Shown here piece after piece: positions 55,501-63,979 of a DNA stretch of 64,000 nucleotides. Numbering within the stretch: the first letter of the stretch is position 1; each line of letters begins with the position of its first letter. A model generated the notes under the pieces. That model had not been told where the DNA came from and searched no databases. It saw only the letters and a list, made by a program, of their open reading frames with translations. This DNA is from an uncultured Saprospiraceae bacterium (lineage in GTDB: Bacteria > Bacteroidota > Bacteroidia > Chitinophagales > Saprospiraceae), in assembly GCA_937921775.1 (NCBI GenBank), contig CAKZUK010000033.1:62001-126000 (forward strand). The letters are read 5' to 3'. A program made the position numbers and the translations under genes.

Positions 55501-58500
55501 TTTCTTATGAATGGTGCAACGGAGAAACGACTGCTACGGTGGATAATTTACCTGCCGGTGCTTGTATTGTAATCGTAACAGATGCAAATGGCTGCTCTGA
55601 ATCAGAAAGTGTTACACTGACTGAACCAACTACTGTAAATGTCTCAGCAAACGCAACTGACATTTCCTGTAATGGCGCTAATGACGGAACTGCTACCGCG
55701 AGTGGTTCGGGAGGAAGTGGAACAATTACTTATTTATGGTGTAATAATCAAACTTCATCAACAGCAACAGACCTACCAGCGGGTCCTTGCGAAGTAATCG
55801 TAACAGATGCAAATGGTTGTACCAATAGTGCCATAGTAAACCCCACAGAGCCAGACGCAATTGTACTAGGTATTACTTCTGAAGATGTTACCTGCTTTGG
55901 TGAAAGCAATGGAACGGCAACTGTAACACCTTCTGGCGGAACAGGACCGGGAACCTACAGTTACTTGTGGTGCAATAATCAGGCAACGCAAACGGCAATT
56001 GATTTAGATGTCGGCCCTTGCGAAGTGATCGTTACAGATGGAAATGGTTGTACACAAACGACTAGTATTGACCTAAGTCAACCGAACTCAACTCTTGAAG
56101 TAAGTGGTACCTCACAAAACGCTACATGTGGAACCGATGATGGTTCTATTTCTTTAGTGGTAACTGGAGGGACAACGCCATATTCATACGACTGGAATGA
56201 CCCAGCAACGGATGTACAGAATCCAAACGATTTGGGGCCAGGTAATTATACTGTTGTTGTAACTGATGGAAATGATTGTACCACTTCTTTCTCTATCGGT
56301 GTGATGACACCTACAGGTTTAGACGTTGATCCAGATTGGACCAATGTTTCTTGTAATGAAGGGGAAGACGGAACAGTGTCAGTTCTTGTAGTTGGAGGAA
56401 CTCCTCCTTATGAATACGACTGGGACTCTCCATTGATTACACCAGATTCACCAACAGGTATGAACTTACCAGCGGGTGGCTACAACGTAACCGTAACGGA
56501 TGCTGATGGTTGTACTTTTGTAACAAGTGCAGCAATTGAAGAACCAGAAATGATAGAGATTAGTGGAAATGCAACGGAAGAAACTTGTGGAGAATCGAAT
56601 GGTACTATTTCTACCGTCGTTCAAGGAGGAACTAGCCCTTATACTTATGATTGGAGTAGTAATGATAATACACCAAATATTGATGACTTGCCAGCTGGTA
56701 ATTATATTTTAGACCTGACAGATGCAAATGGCTGTACGGCTACTTTTGAAATATCAGTAAGCACTCCAAACGCATTAGCAGTTACGAATTCACAAGAGAA
56801 TGTAAGTTGCTTTGAAGGTAATGATGGAAGTATTGACCTGGAGGTAACTGGAGGAATTGGACCTTTCGTTTATGACTGGGATAATGCCGGACCAGTAGAA
56901 AATCCAGATAATTTAGAAGCAGGAATCTACAACGTAATCATAACTGATGCAACAGGTTGTTCAATCGTTGATCAGGTAACTATAACCGAACCAACTGAAA
57001 TAGTTGTAGTTGAACTGGTTCAGTTAGCAATCTGTGACGAAGACAATGGTGGTGTTAGCTTGATGGTTTCCGGAGGATCTGCCCCTTATACTTATCAATG
57101 GAGTAATAACACATCGTTAGATAACGTAAGTGATCTCCCTGTAGGAACGATAATAGTAACAGTGACAGATAACAATGGCTGTGAAGCGATTAAAGCAATA
57201 GACGTTGATGCCATTCCTCCTATGTCTTTAAACGTAAGTGGGACAATGACTTCTTGTTTTGAAGGAGTGGATGGTGAAATTGATTTATCAGTAATCGGAG
57301 GAACCGGACCATACAATTACTTGTGGACAAATAATTCTATTGATGAAGATCCGACAAACCTTGAACCGGGTGTCTACTCTGTTGTGGTGACAGATGCAAA
57401 TCAATGTACAGAAGAGACGAGTATTACAATAGGAGAACCCACTGCAATCGAGATATCAGGATCAACGACTAACGCAACTTGCGGAAATACAAACGGATCG
57501 GCTTCTATAGCTGCAACTGGTGGTACAAGTCCGTATACTTATTCATGGACCGGTACAACAAGTACTGATCCTAACCCCATAGATTTAGGGCCAGGTAACT
57601 ATTGTGTTATAGTAACGGATGCCAACGGTTGTACAAACACAGAGTGTTTTGATGTAGAAACACCAGATGGATTAGCTTTGACTCCTAGTGTTACTAACGT
57701 AAATTGTTTTGGAGATTCTACGGGAACAGTATCAATAGAAGTAGTTGGAGGAATTGGTCCCTTCACTTATTTGTGGCAAACTGGTGAGGAGACTGCTGAG
57801 TTAAGTAATGTTCCAGCTGGTACATATAACGTAGTGGTAACGGACACGAATACCGGTTGTGAAATTGTTACCAGTGCTTTAGTTGAAGAACCGACCATGA
57901 TAGACATTAGTGGAAGTGAATTGCAGGCTACTTGTGGAGACGCAAACGGATCGGTAAGTTTGACGGTCTCGGGAGGTACTGGTCCTTATACGTATTTATG
58001 GACGCCAAGTATGTCAATCGAACAAAACCCGACGGGGCTTGAAGCAATAGAACATACTGTTGAAGTAAGCGACTCTTATGGCTGTACGCAGACGTATAGT
58101 ATCACTGTGACAAGTGCTTCAGAGTTAATCAGTTCTGCAGTAGGGACGGATGTTAGTTGTTTTGGTGGAGCAGATGGTGTGGTAGATATTACCGTTGAGG
58201 GCGGAACGCCACCCTATTCCTATGCTTGGAGTAATGCATCAATCCTTGAAGATCCAAATGATTTTTCTGCGGGTATTATTACGGGTACTGTAACAGATTT
58301 TTATGGCTGTACATCAGAAGTAAGTCTTGTATTGAGTGAACCAGAAGCTATTGCGGTATCAAGTGAGAGTACCGATGAAACCTGCGGAGAATCTAATGGA
58401 ACGATTAGTTTGACGGTGACCGGAGGAACAGGGCCATTTTCTTATGCTTGGACGCCAGCCTTACCAGATACACCAAATCCAACTGACCTTACAATTGGTG

Positions 58501-61500
58501 ATTACTGTGTTGATATAATCGATGCAAATGGATGTATACTCAATTACTGTACTTCAGTAAGCACTCCTAATGCCTTGACATTAAATACGGTTATATCAGA
58601 TGCAGCATGTAATGGGACTGAAGATGGATTTATTGATTTGACAATAACAGGAGGAGTTGGACCTTTTACGCAAGTATGGACACCAGGAGGATGGACAGGC
58701 GAAGATCTACTTGATATTCCTGCCGGGACTTATACGGTAGTCGTAACCGATGCAACATTGTGTTCTAGCACGACAACAGAAATTATTGGAGAACCTACTA
58801 TCATAGAAATATCTGATGTAAGTACTCCAGCAATTTGTGGCGAGAGTAACGGAACTACTGATATTACAGCTACTGGAGGTAATGGTGTGTACACCTACCT
58901 ATGGAGTAATGATTCGGTAGAAGAAGATCCGGATGATTTTGCTTCAGGAAATTATATTGTTACAGTGACCGATGGAAATGGATGTACGGGTACACATGAG
59001 ATCAGTGTTGTACCTCCTAACGGTCCAATGATTTCGGTGACTCCTACAGATGCAAATTGTAACGGAGCCTCAGATGGAGCAGCTGATTTGTCAATTGTAG
59101 GAGGTATGCTACCGTTTACTTTTGTCTGGAGTGTAGGTGGAGCAGTGACAGAAGATGTAGCAACTTTACCGGCAGGTAACTATTCCGTAACGGTAACAGA
59201 TGGAGACGGTTGTACTTACACTGCATCTACTTTGATAGAAGAACCGGATGCAATTATAGTTGTTGGAAACCCAACAGAAGAAACCTGTAATCTTTCGAAT
59301 GGAACAATAACGACTTCGGTATCGGGAGGTACTGGTGATTACACCTATGCCTGGACACCAAGTGGATCTACCTTAGCAAATCCAACGGGATTGGCAGCGA
59401 TGGATCACACTGTAGTGGTCACGGATGCAAACGGATGTACAGGATCTTTGGTTGTTACAGTAGATGCACCAAATGCTTTGACAGGAAGTGTATCATCAAC
59501 GAATGTAAGTTGTGATAGCGGGCTAGATGGCCAAATTTCTGCAACTATTTTAGGAGGTAACGGCCCATATAGCTATCTCTGGTCTCCAATAGGAGGAACA
59601 GAAAGTGTTGCTACAAATTTACCAGCAGGAACTTATACCTTATTAGTTACTGATGCAGATGCTTGTGAATTTACTTTGACAGAAATACTGACAGCACCGG
59701 CAGCAGTTACACTTTCTGGAACATCAACCGACGCGCTTTGTGGGGATGAAAACGGATCAGTTACAGTTGTTGCAGATGGTGGTGTAGGAGGATACAATTA
59801 TGAATGGATACCCGCTTTATCCAATACACCAAATCCAACTGACTTGGCAGCAGGTAGCTACACTTGCATTGTAACGGATGCGAATGGTTGTACTGCAGAG
59901 ACAACAGTAGCGGTCAACACGCCAGGTATGTTAACGGTAACTGCAAGTCCCTTTGATGCAACCTGTAGTGGAGGTGAAGATGGTTTTGCAACAGCTACTC
60001 CTTCCGGCGGATCAATGCCTTATACTTACTTATGGATGCCGGGTGGTTCTATCGAACAAAATCCAGCAGGATTGGCAGCGGGAACTTATACGGTTGCTTT
60101 GACAGATGCGACGAATTGTGTAGTAACTGCATCTATCGTAATCGGTGAACCAACAGCTATTAGCATTTCGGATACGACAACGCCAGCCTTATGTAATATG
60201 AATAATGGTTCAGCTGATCTGACAGTGACTGGAGGTACAGCACCTTATACCTACCTGTGGAATACAACTTCTACAGAAGAAGATCCGATTGATTTTGGTC
60301 CCGGTAATTATACTGTTGTAGTGACGGATGCAAACGACTGTACAGCTTCACATGAAATTATGATTGATTCACCAGGTCAACCAACGGTAACTGTAGAGCC
60401 CTATAGCGCGACTTGTAATGGTGATTCAGATGGAGGAATTAACCTGACAGTCAGTGGAGGAACAGGTCCGTTTGTATATGCTTGGAATACAGGAGGAGTC
60501 ACCACTGAAGACTTAGCTGATGTTCCTGCAGCAACTTATTCAGTTTCTGTTACAGATGCGAATGGATGTACTTATGAATATTCCGGATTAGTAACTGAGC
60601 CAGATGTGTTATTTGCTGATGCACCTGGTCCGACCAGTATTCTTTGTAATGGAAATAATAATGGGAGTGCTGATTTGACGGTAACTGGAGGGACAGCACC
60701 TTATGTTTATTTATGGACACCTAGTGGAAATACCACCCCTAATCCGACTAACCTTGTAGTAGGAGATAATACGTTTGTAGTGACGGATGCAAATGGATGT
60801 ACCGTTACGGATGTGATTACTTTGACAGAACCGGATGCATTGGTTTTATCGGCTCAATCTGAGGCGACCCTTTGTGGGAATGGATCAGATGGTAGTATTG
60901 ATTTGACAGTAGTTGGAGGAACGCTGCCATTTACTTTTGCATGGAGTAATGCCTCGACGGATGAAGATCCTGTGGGCTTGTCAGCAGGCGTTTACATCGT
61001 TTTGGTGACGGACGACAATGGTTGTACAGCGACATTGAATGAAACTGTAGAGGAGCCAACAGAAGTTGCAGTCGTAGTGACCAACATTTCGGAATATGGT
61101 ATTTACAACTTAAGTTGTGAAACATCCGAAGATGGTTCAGCTGAAGCAGGAGCTAGTGGAGGATCAGGGCCATATACTTTTGTCTGGGACAACGGAACCT
61201 TGGGAGCAGAGCTATCGTCTGTATCTGCTGGAACCTACACCGTAGTTGCCACAGATATTAATGGTTGTACTGGAACAAGCCAGCTTAGTTTGGAGGCACC
61301 AACGGGAGCGGTCGTTAGCTTTTATACAGAAGCAATTAGTTGTTTCGGAGAAAGTGACGGAGCCATATTTGTTGAAGAGATAACAGGAGGAACACCTCCA
61401 TATCAATACTCAATTAATGACAGTGACTTTAGTGGAACGGGATTGTTTGGAAGTTTATCTGTTGGAAGTTATGATATTGTTATTCAGGATGCCAATGGTT

Positions 61501-62099
61501 GTACCAATACAGAAAGTGTACAATTAGATGAACCTGCAGAGCTAGTCGTTAATCTAGGAGATGATATTGAAATTCAACTAGGAGAAGAACCGTTCAACAT
61601 TGAAGCGATTGTAAATGTAGGAATAGATTCAGCCTCCTTGCAATATTGGGAATGGACGCAAGGGAGATTCTTTACAACAGACAGTACCCGTTTTGATGGG
61701 GAACGAGCAATTAATCCCTTGGAAACAACTTTGTATGAGTTCTATGCTATTGATACTTTCGGTTGTGTGGGGATCGATCAAATGCTAGTCAGTGTTCGTA
61801 AAGATCGCAAGGTGTACATTCCGAATGCGTTTAGTCCAAATGGAGATGGTAACAATGATATCTTCTATATTCAATCAGGTATAGAGTTGGAGCGAGTGAA
61901 GACCTTTAAAATATTTAACCGCTGGGGAGAAATAGTTTACGAGTTGAGTGACTTTTATGCCAATGATCCCAATAATGGTTGGGATGGGATGTTTAAAGGA
62001 GAGGAGTTGAATCAGGCGGTGTTTGTCTTCTGGGTGGAGCTGGAGTTTAAGGATGGTTGGACGGAGATAGTGAAAGGGGATGTAACTTTGTTGAAGTAA
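52551..62099 (+). CDS. Giant SprB-repeat cell-surface adhesin with T9SS type B sorting domain
   Basis: A 3182-residue protein. It has a signal peptide (LKLTLSLVVLLMYASLSNAQ), a Cys-rich N-terminal region (residues 20-500) with PKD-like segments, then 33 tandem SprB-type repeats of about 75 residues (about 502-2998). Each repeat has C-x-G...DG...GG-GPYTY-W...LPAG-Y-V-VTDANGCT. The final part is a beta domain and the type B sorting tail (YIPNAFSPNGDGNNDIFYIQ, FKIFNRWGEIVYEL). SprB is the mobile adhesin of flavobacterial gliding. The presence of gldD/gldE in the window fits, but no SprF-type partner gene lies beside it. Repeats 2-9 form a four-Cys block; from about 10 on, two types alternate. 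Confidence 0.95.
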   Translation: MKLKLTLSLVVLLMYASLSNAQDCGSNNGQPTPNCNDAPFICLDGYTSTLDEVTGVGPNPLCSNGGGPHNIQWVAFEAQSTDLEITIIPSNCLNGGGMQAGVYTDCSFTTEMACQGVCQTGTFSISGNAFEVGVVYYFFVDGCAGDICDYVIDITQGMVGGDFPPPGDVQPIVGPETVCEGQSDVLYSVPCIDNAQTYEWTIPPGATFVSANTSGNEILVNFELLGGQICVTGMSTCPPAPSEQVCIDVIMEPAPVGTLEDYICEGYPYFYEGEEYLSGYYEVRLDGQSYASCDSVVLLTLTDYVVEDFDLYVNYCQGEFYNYETDGGDYTEGVYNITLFASSYLNCDSTVILHVAEQVATEGIFEIAICQGESYEVCQDPFEEEGSYVYDCNPNFYGCDSLIILDLIVLNPIADIFFTGTLGCDLNTPFFLDGLNSEGDSYFWTTTGGDICDSETSPFIQICAPGEYCLEVTSSVVTADQGLVECTDQICVIVEADSSLPIASNSSTNVACNGEENGSINITVTNDSIGPFTYDWTPNVSSSETANDLPAGTYTVVITAESNGCDVTEIIEILEPSLIDITLSQTDIPCSNDETGTATAMPSGGTGPYSYLWCNAQTTDVATDLPAGPCIVVVTDANDCTQSITATILEASELTVTLDETNVICNGGSTGSVTANPGGGTGPYTYLWCDGQITQTAINLSEGTCSVVVTDASDCSITEISTLTEPSIIDLEISQTNVLCNGDTNGTGTVTPSGGVGPYTYLWCNNETTQVATGLGVGPCAVIVTDANGCTQTSSVAIESPTTIILTTTQTEVLCDGASNGTATVTPDGGEAPFTYLWCNNQTSATATDLPAGPCEVIVTDANNCTQMASVDVAAPTAVTVSTTQTNILCNGDNDGTATATPEGGTGPYTYQWCNGQTEETATDLPFGNCQIIITDDNGCIATAIVDIEETTSISVEIASTNVLCNGENNGTATATPSGGAGGFSYEWCNGETTATVDNLPAGACIVIVTDANGCSESESVTLTEPTTVNVSANATDISCNGANDGTATASGSGGSGTITYLWCNNQTSSTATDLPAGPCEVIVTDANGCTNSAIVNPTEPDAIVLGITSEDVTCFGESNGTATVTPSGGTGPGTYSYLWCNNQATQTAIDLDVGPCEVIVTDGNGCTQTTSIDLSQPNSTLEVSGTSQNATCGTDDGSISLVVTGGTTPYSYDWNDPATDVQNPNDLGPGNYTVVVTDGNDCTTSFSIGVMTPTGLDVDPDWTNVSCNEGEDGTVSVLVVGGTPPYEYDWDSPLITPDSPTGMNLPAGGYNVTVTDADGCTFVTSAAIEEPEMIEISGNATEETCGESNGTISTVVQGGTSPYTYDWSSNDNTPNIDDLPAGNYILDLTDANGCTATFEISVSTPNALAVTNSQENVSCFEGNDGSIDLEVTGGIGPFVYDWDNAGPVENPDNLEAGIYNVIITDATGCSIVDQVTITEPTEIVVVELVQLAICDEDNGGVSLMVSGGSAPYTYQWSNNTSLDNVSDLPVGTIIVTVTDNNGCEAIKAIDVDAIPPMSLNVSGTMTSCFEGVDGEIDLSVIGGTGPYNYLWTNNSIDEDPTNLEPGVYSVVVTDANQCTEETSITIGEPTAIEISGSTTNATCGNTNGSASIAATGGTSPYTYSWTGTTSTDPNPIDLGPGNYCVIVTDANGCTNTECFDVETPDGLALTPSVTNVNCFGDSTGTVSIEVVGGIGPFTYLWQTGEETAELSNVPAGTYNVVVTDTNTGCEIVTSALVEEPTMIDISGSELQATCGDANGSVSLTVSGGTGPYTYLWTPSMSIEQNPTGLEAIEHTVEVSDSYGCTQTYSITVTSASELISSAVGTDVSCFGGADGVVDITVEGGTPPYSYAWSNASILEDPNDFSAGIITGTVTDFYGCTSEVSLVLSEPEAIAVSSESTDETCGESNGTISLTVTGGTGPFSYAWTPALPDTPNPTDLTIGDYCVDIIDANGCILNYCTSVSTPNALTLNTVISDAACNGTEDGFIDLTITGGVGPFTQVWTPGGWTGEDLLDIPAGTYTVVVTDATLCSSTTTEIIGEPTIIEISDVSTPAICGESNGTTDITATGGNGVYTYLWSNDSVEEDPDDFASGNYIVTVTDGNGCTGTHEISVVPPNGPMISVTPTDANCNGASDGAADLSIVGGMLPFTFVWSVGGAVTEDVATLPAGNYSVTVTDGDGCTYTASTLIEEPDAIIVVGNPTEETCNLSNGTITTSVSGGTGDYTYAWTPSGSTLANPTGLAAMDHTVVVTDANGCTGSLVVTVDAPNALTGSVSSTNVSCDSGLDGQISATILGGNGPYSYLWSPIGGTESVATNLPAGTYTLLVTDADACEFTLTEILTAPAAVTLSGTSTDALCGDENGSVTVVADGGVGGYNYEWIPALSNTPNPTDLAAGSYTCIVTDANGCTAETTVAVNTPGMLTVTASPFDATCSGGEDGFATATPSGGSMPYTYLWMPGGSIEQNPAGLAAGTYTVALTDATNCVVTASIVIGEPTAISISDTTTPALCNMNNGSADLTVTGGTAPYTYLWNTTSTEEDPIDFGPGNYTVVVTDANDCTASHEIMIDSPGQPTVTVEPYSATCNGDSDGGINLTVSGGTGPFVYAWNTGGVTTEDLADVPAATYSVSVTDANGCTYEYSGLVTEPDVLFADAPGPTSILCNGNNNGSADLTVTGGTAPYVYLWTPSGNTTPNPTNLVVGDNTFVVTDANGCTVTDVITLTEPDALVLSAQSEATLCGNGSDGSIDLTVVGGTLPFTFAWSNASTDEDPVGLSAGVYIVLVTDDNGCTATLNETVEEPTEVAVVVTNISEYGIYNLSCETSEDGSAEAGASGGSGPYTFVWDNGTLGAELSSVSAGTYTVVATDINGCTGTSQLSLEAPTGAVVSFYTEAISCFGESDGAIFVEEITGGTPPYQYSINDSDFSGTGLFGSLSVGSYDIVIQDANGCTNTESVQLDEPAELVVNLGDDIEIQLGEEPFNIEAIVNVGIDSASLQYWEWTQGRFFTTDSTRFDGERAINPLETTLYEFYAIDTFGCVGIDQMLVSVRKDRKVYIPNAFSPNGDGNNDIFYIQSGIELERVKTFKIFNRWGEIVYELSDFYANDPNNGWDGMFKGEELNQAVFVFWVELEFKDGWTEIVKGDVTLLK
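54281..56090 (+). repeat. SprB repeat block I: eight homogeneous four-cysteine units
   Basis: Units 2-9 of the giant gene all read C(N/S/D)G...YLWCN-QTT-TATDLPAGPCEVIVTDANGCTQ. Each thus has Cys in the opening, in 'LWC', in 'GPC' and in 'NGC'. This block is distinct from the two-Cys units that follow. Confidence 0.85.
56091..61000 (+). repeat. SprB repeat block II: alternating A/B units (about 150-residue dimers)
   Basis: From unit 10 to about unit 29, units alternate. Type A opens with ATCG(E/D)xNGSISL and is followed by a WTP-x-PNPT segment. Type B opens with NVSCFxGxDGxIDL and has EDPxxLxAG. About ten A/B pairs are seen. Units 30-33 are less regular. Confidence 0.75.
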
Positions 62100-62146
62100 A
62101 TAGTTTAGAAGGAATTCTTTTGAGTTCTTAGTTAGGATATTTGGTG

Positions 62147-62186
62147 AATCGGTATTGCAATTTTGTGATACCGATTTATTTTTTTT
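62147..62186. terminator. Terminator between the giant adhesin and PAP2 genes
   Basis: A 9-bp stem AATCGGTAT / ATACCGATT, a 12-base loop, then TTATTTTTTTT on the plus strand. It begins 48 bases after the adhesin stop. Confidence 0.85.
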
Positions 62187-62239
62187 GTAAAGCGGTGCGT
62201 TTGAGGATGATTAATTGAGATTATTTTTTGGTTAGGATT

Positions 62240-63037
62240 CTATCTCGCAAATAACCAGGACACATAAATGCCATTTGGAATAGGATAGAAGCTTAGTTTT
62301 TTATCTTTTTCATTTTTATGTAAATGCGGTACTAAAATTCCTATACTAGCTCCTACGAAATAACCTGTAATTACATCGCTATAAAAATGTCTACCTGCCT
62401 TCACTCGCAAGTATCCAGTCGCAGCGGGAATGAGTGCCGCTCCTGTCCATACCAAAGGCTTATATTTAGAATCAGGAAAATAATCAGAGAAAACTTTTGC
62501 AGTGAAAAAGCAATTGGAAGAGGTAGCTGAAACATGTCCGGAGAAAAAAGAAAATTGAGCTTTCAACTTTTGTTTTTCTGAAAGACTGACTAAGTCATTA
62601 TAGATAAAAGGCCTAAGTCGTTTTGCGGATCGTTTGCTTAGTCTAGTTACACCTTTTGTTAAAAGTACGGTCTCTCCATAAAGGATTAAGATTTTGGTAA
62701 AATCTTTTCTGGGCTTTTTGTTTATCAAGACTAGACTCGAAACCAGATAGGAGCTAGTTCTAAAAACGTCACTTGTCCGCCTTGCTTTATTTGAAAAAAA
62801 GAAACTTGCTTTTCTATCGAAAGAATTGATGTCGGCTCTGTCAAGTGCATATATTTCTTCTATGGTTAAGGGGTTTATTTTAGACTCTAAATAATAACTA
62901 CCTGAATAAGTGAGCATTCCTGAACCAATAAGAATAGATTCCTTCTTCCAGTCGATATGATATGGTGATTGTGCAATTAATATTAAAGGAAATAAGTAAA
63001 GTAAAAGGAACACTATTCTGATTTGAATCATGCGCAT
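62240..63037 (-). CDS. PAP2-superfamily phosphatase
   Basis: A 265-residue membrane-associated phosphatase with signal/anchor (IRIVFLLLYLFPLILIAQ). The PAP2 triad motifs are KRSAKRLRPF (KxxxxxxRP), FFSGHVSATSS (PSGH variant with Phe for Pro) and RVKAGRHFYSDVI (RxxxxxHxxxD). It dephosphorylates phospholipid or isoprenoid diphosphate substrates at the periplasmic face; the specific lipid is unknown. A C-terminal region with TGYFVGASIGILVPHLH is hydrophobic. It is monocistronic and convergent with the giant adhesin. Confidence 0.88.
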   Translation of the reverse strand: MRMIQIRIVFLLLYLFPLILIAQSPYHIDWKKESILIGSGMLTYSGSYYLESKINPLTIEEIYALDRADINSFDRKASFFFSNKARRTSDVFRTSSYLVSSLVLINKKPRKDFTKILILYGETVLLTKGVTRLSKRSAKRLRPFIYNDLVSLSEKQKLKAQFSFFSGHVSATSSNCFFTAKVFSDYFPDSKYKPLVWTGAALIPAATGYLRVKAGRHFYSDVITGYFVGASIGILVPHLHKNEKDKKLSFYPIPNGIYVSWLFAR

Positions 63038-63518
63038 TTATTTGTTGATGTTCATAAACTCTATTAGAGAATATGTACAGAGATTTTGTATGGAAGATGG
63101 AAATTGGACTTCCCATACGAAATTGCCAGACATAATCTCTATTGAATAAAATATAGTCCAATTTTTAGGTTTTCGAAAAATAATTTGATTATTTCAGATT
63201 TAGAAGTTGAAATTGACTCAAAATTCTTCATTAATCTTCTCTGTTTTAGTTAAGGCGACTTTCTAGAAGAGAATAGTTGCATTTTATAAAAAAATAAGAA
63301 TAACAAAGTTTATTTCCCAAAGCGAATCGTGTTGCTATACAACAAAAGATATGAGTCTATACGGGTATTCCATTAAGAATAGCTGTGTGTGTTGGATATT
63401 TTTGGAACAGTTAAGAATTTCTATTATTGGGGAAGGAATAAATAACTTTAAAGGGTGGCTGTAATAGAAGAAAGATATTTATGATTTTGAAGCAAAGCTT
63501 ATCCTCTGGTTCCAAAAC
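63038..63518. other. Intergenic region upstream of PAP2, downstream of tRNA-Cys
   Basis: About 480 bases of AT-rich sequence. An 87-residue ORF (62898-63161, minus) overlaps the PAP2 start in another frame and is treated as a shadow. Nothing else was recognised. Confidence 0.45.
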
Positions 63519-63550
63519 AAAAAAAGCTCAACCCAATGGATTGAACTTTT
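63519..63550 (-). terminator. Terminator of tRNA-Cys
   Basis: Read on the minus strand: AAAAGTTCAATCC-att-GGGTTGAGC followed by TTTTTTTG. The 9-bp stem has two G-U pairs. It lies about 10 bases after the tRNA 3' end. Confidence 0.8.
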
Positions 63551-63560
63551 AATTTTTCTG

Positions 63561-63631
63561 AGGACGGGAGCGGATTCGAACCGCCGTACAAGGTTTTGCA
63601 GACCTCTGCCTAACCGCTCGGCCACCCGTCC
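63561..63631 (-). tRNA. tRNA-Cys (anticodon GCA)
   Basis: A 71-base cloverleaf on the minus strand. The 7-bp acceptor stem is GGACGGG/CCCGTCC with discriminator U, which is usual for tRNA-Cys. U8 is present, the D-arm is GCC...GGC, and the anticodon stem GAGGT/ACCTT (one G-U) holds the loop CTGCAAA with GCA. The T-arm is GGCGG-TTCGAAT-CCGCT. The 3' CCA is not encoded. It has its own upstream TATATTTG promoter box and downstream terminator. Confidence 0.97.
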
Positions 63632-63979
63632 TGATTAGAGGCACAAATATAGTGCAATTTTTATATACCAGTCAAGTGCTACAAGCATTTATATTCGAAA
63701 ATCTTGCCATTATTTTTAATTCATACGGGGAAAGTCAATTTTCTGCCTCTCTTTTTTTTTAAAAAGTATTTCTCAAACACTAAATCAGCTGATTTTATTT
63801 AAAAAATACTGTAAGACCGCCCCATAAACCTCCATATCCCTCATAGATTTTGGCTACCATCCTAGGTTTTCTCCTAGAACTCGTTAAATTTGGAAAGTTA
63901 TTGAGCTTTGTACACTAACTAGCTGGATAACTGAACTTGTTAATTAACTCCTTGAATTTCAAAACGAAAACCAACAAAC
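63632..63979. other. Intergenic region at the right edge
   Basis: About 350 AT-rich bases upstream of tRNA-Cys. They contain the tRNA promoter and, at the end, the possible start of a new gene. No other feature was recognised. Confidence 0.45.
63644..63675 (-). promoter_or_regulatory. Promoter of tRNA-Cys
   Basis: On the minus strand, TTG (63675-63673), 21 bases, then TATATTTG (63651-63644). The -7 box is a perfect match and lies 12 bases before the tRNA 5' end. Confidence 0.65.

Noticed and set aside
54060-61550. Regular repeats resembling a CRISPR array
   Set aside because: The repeats are about 225 bases, in one open frame and diverged at DNA level; they encode SprB protein repeats, and no cas genes are present.
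62898-63161. 87-residue minus-strand ORF overlapping the PAP2 start
   Set aside because: Different frame over the PAP2 signal peptide with no protein-like pattern.
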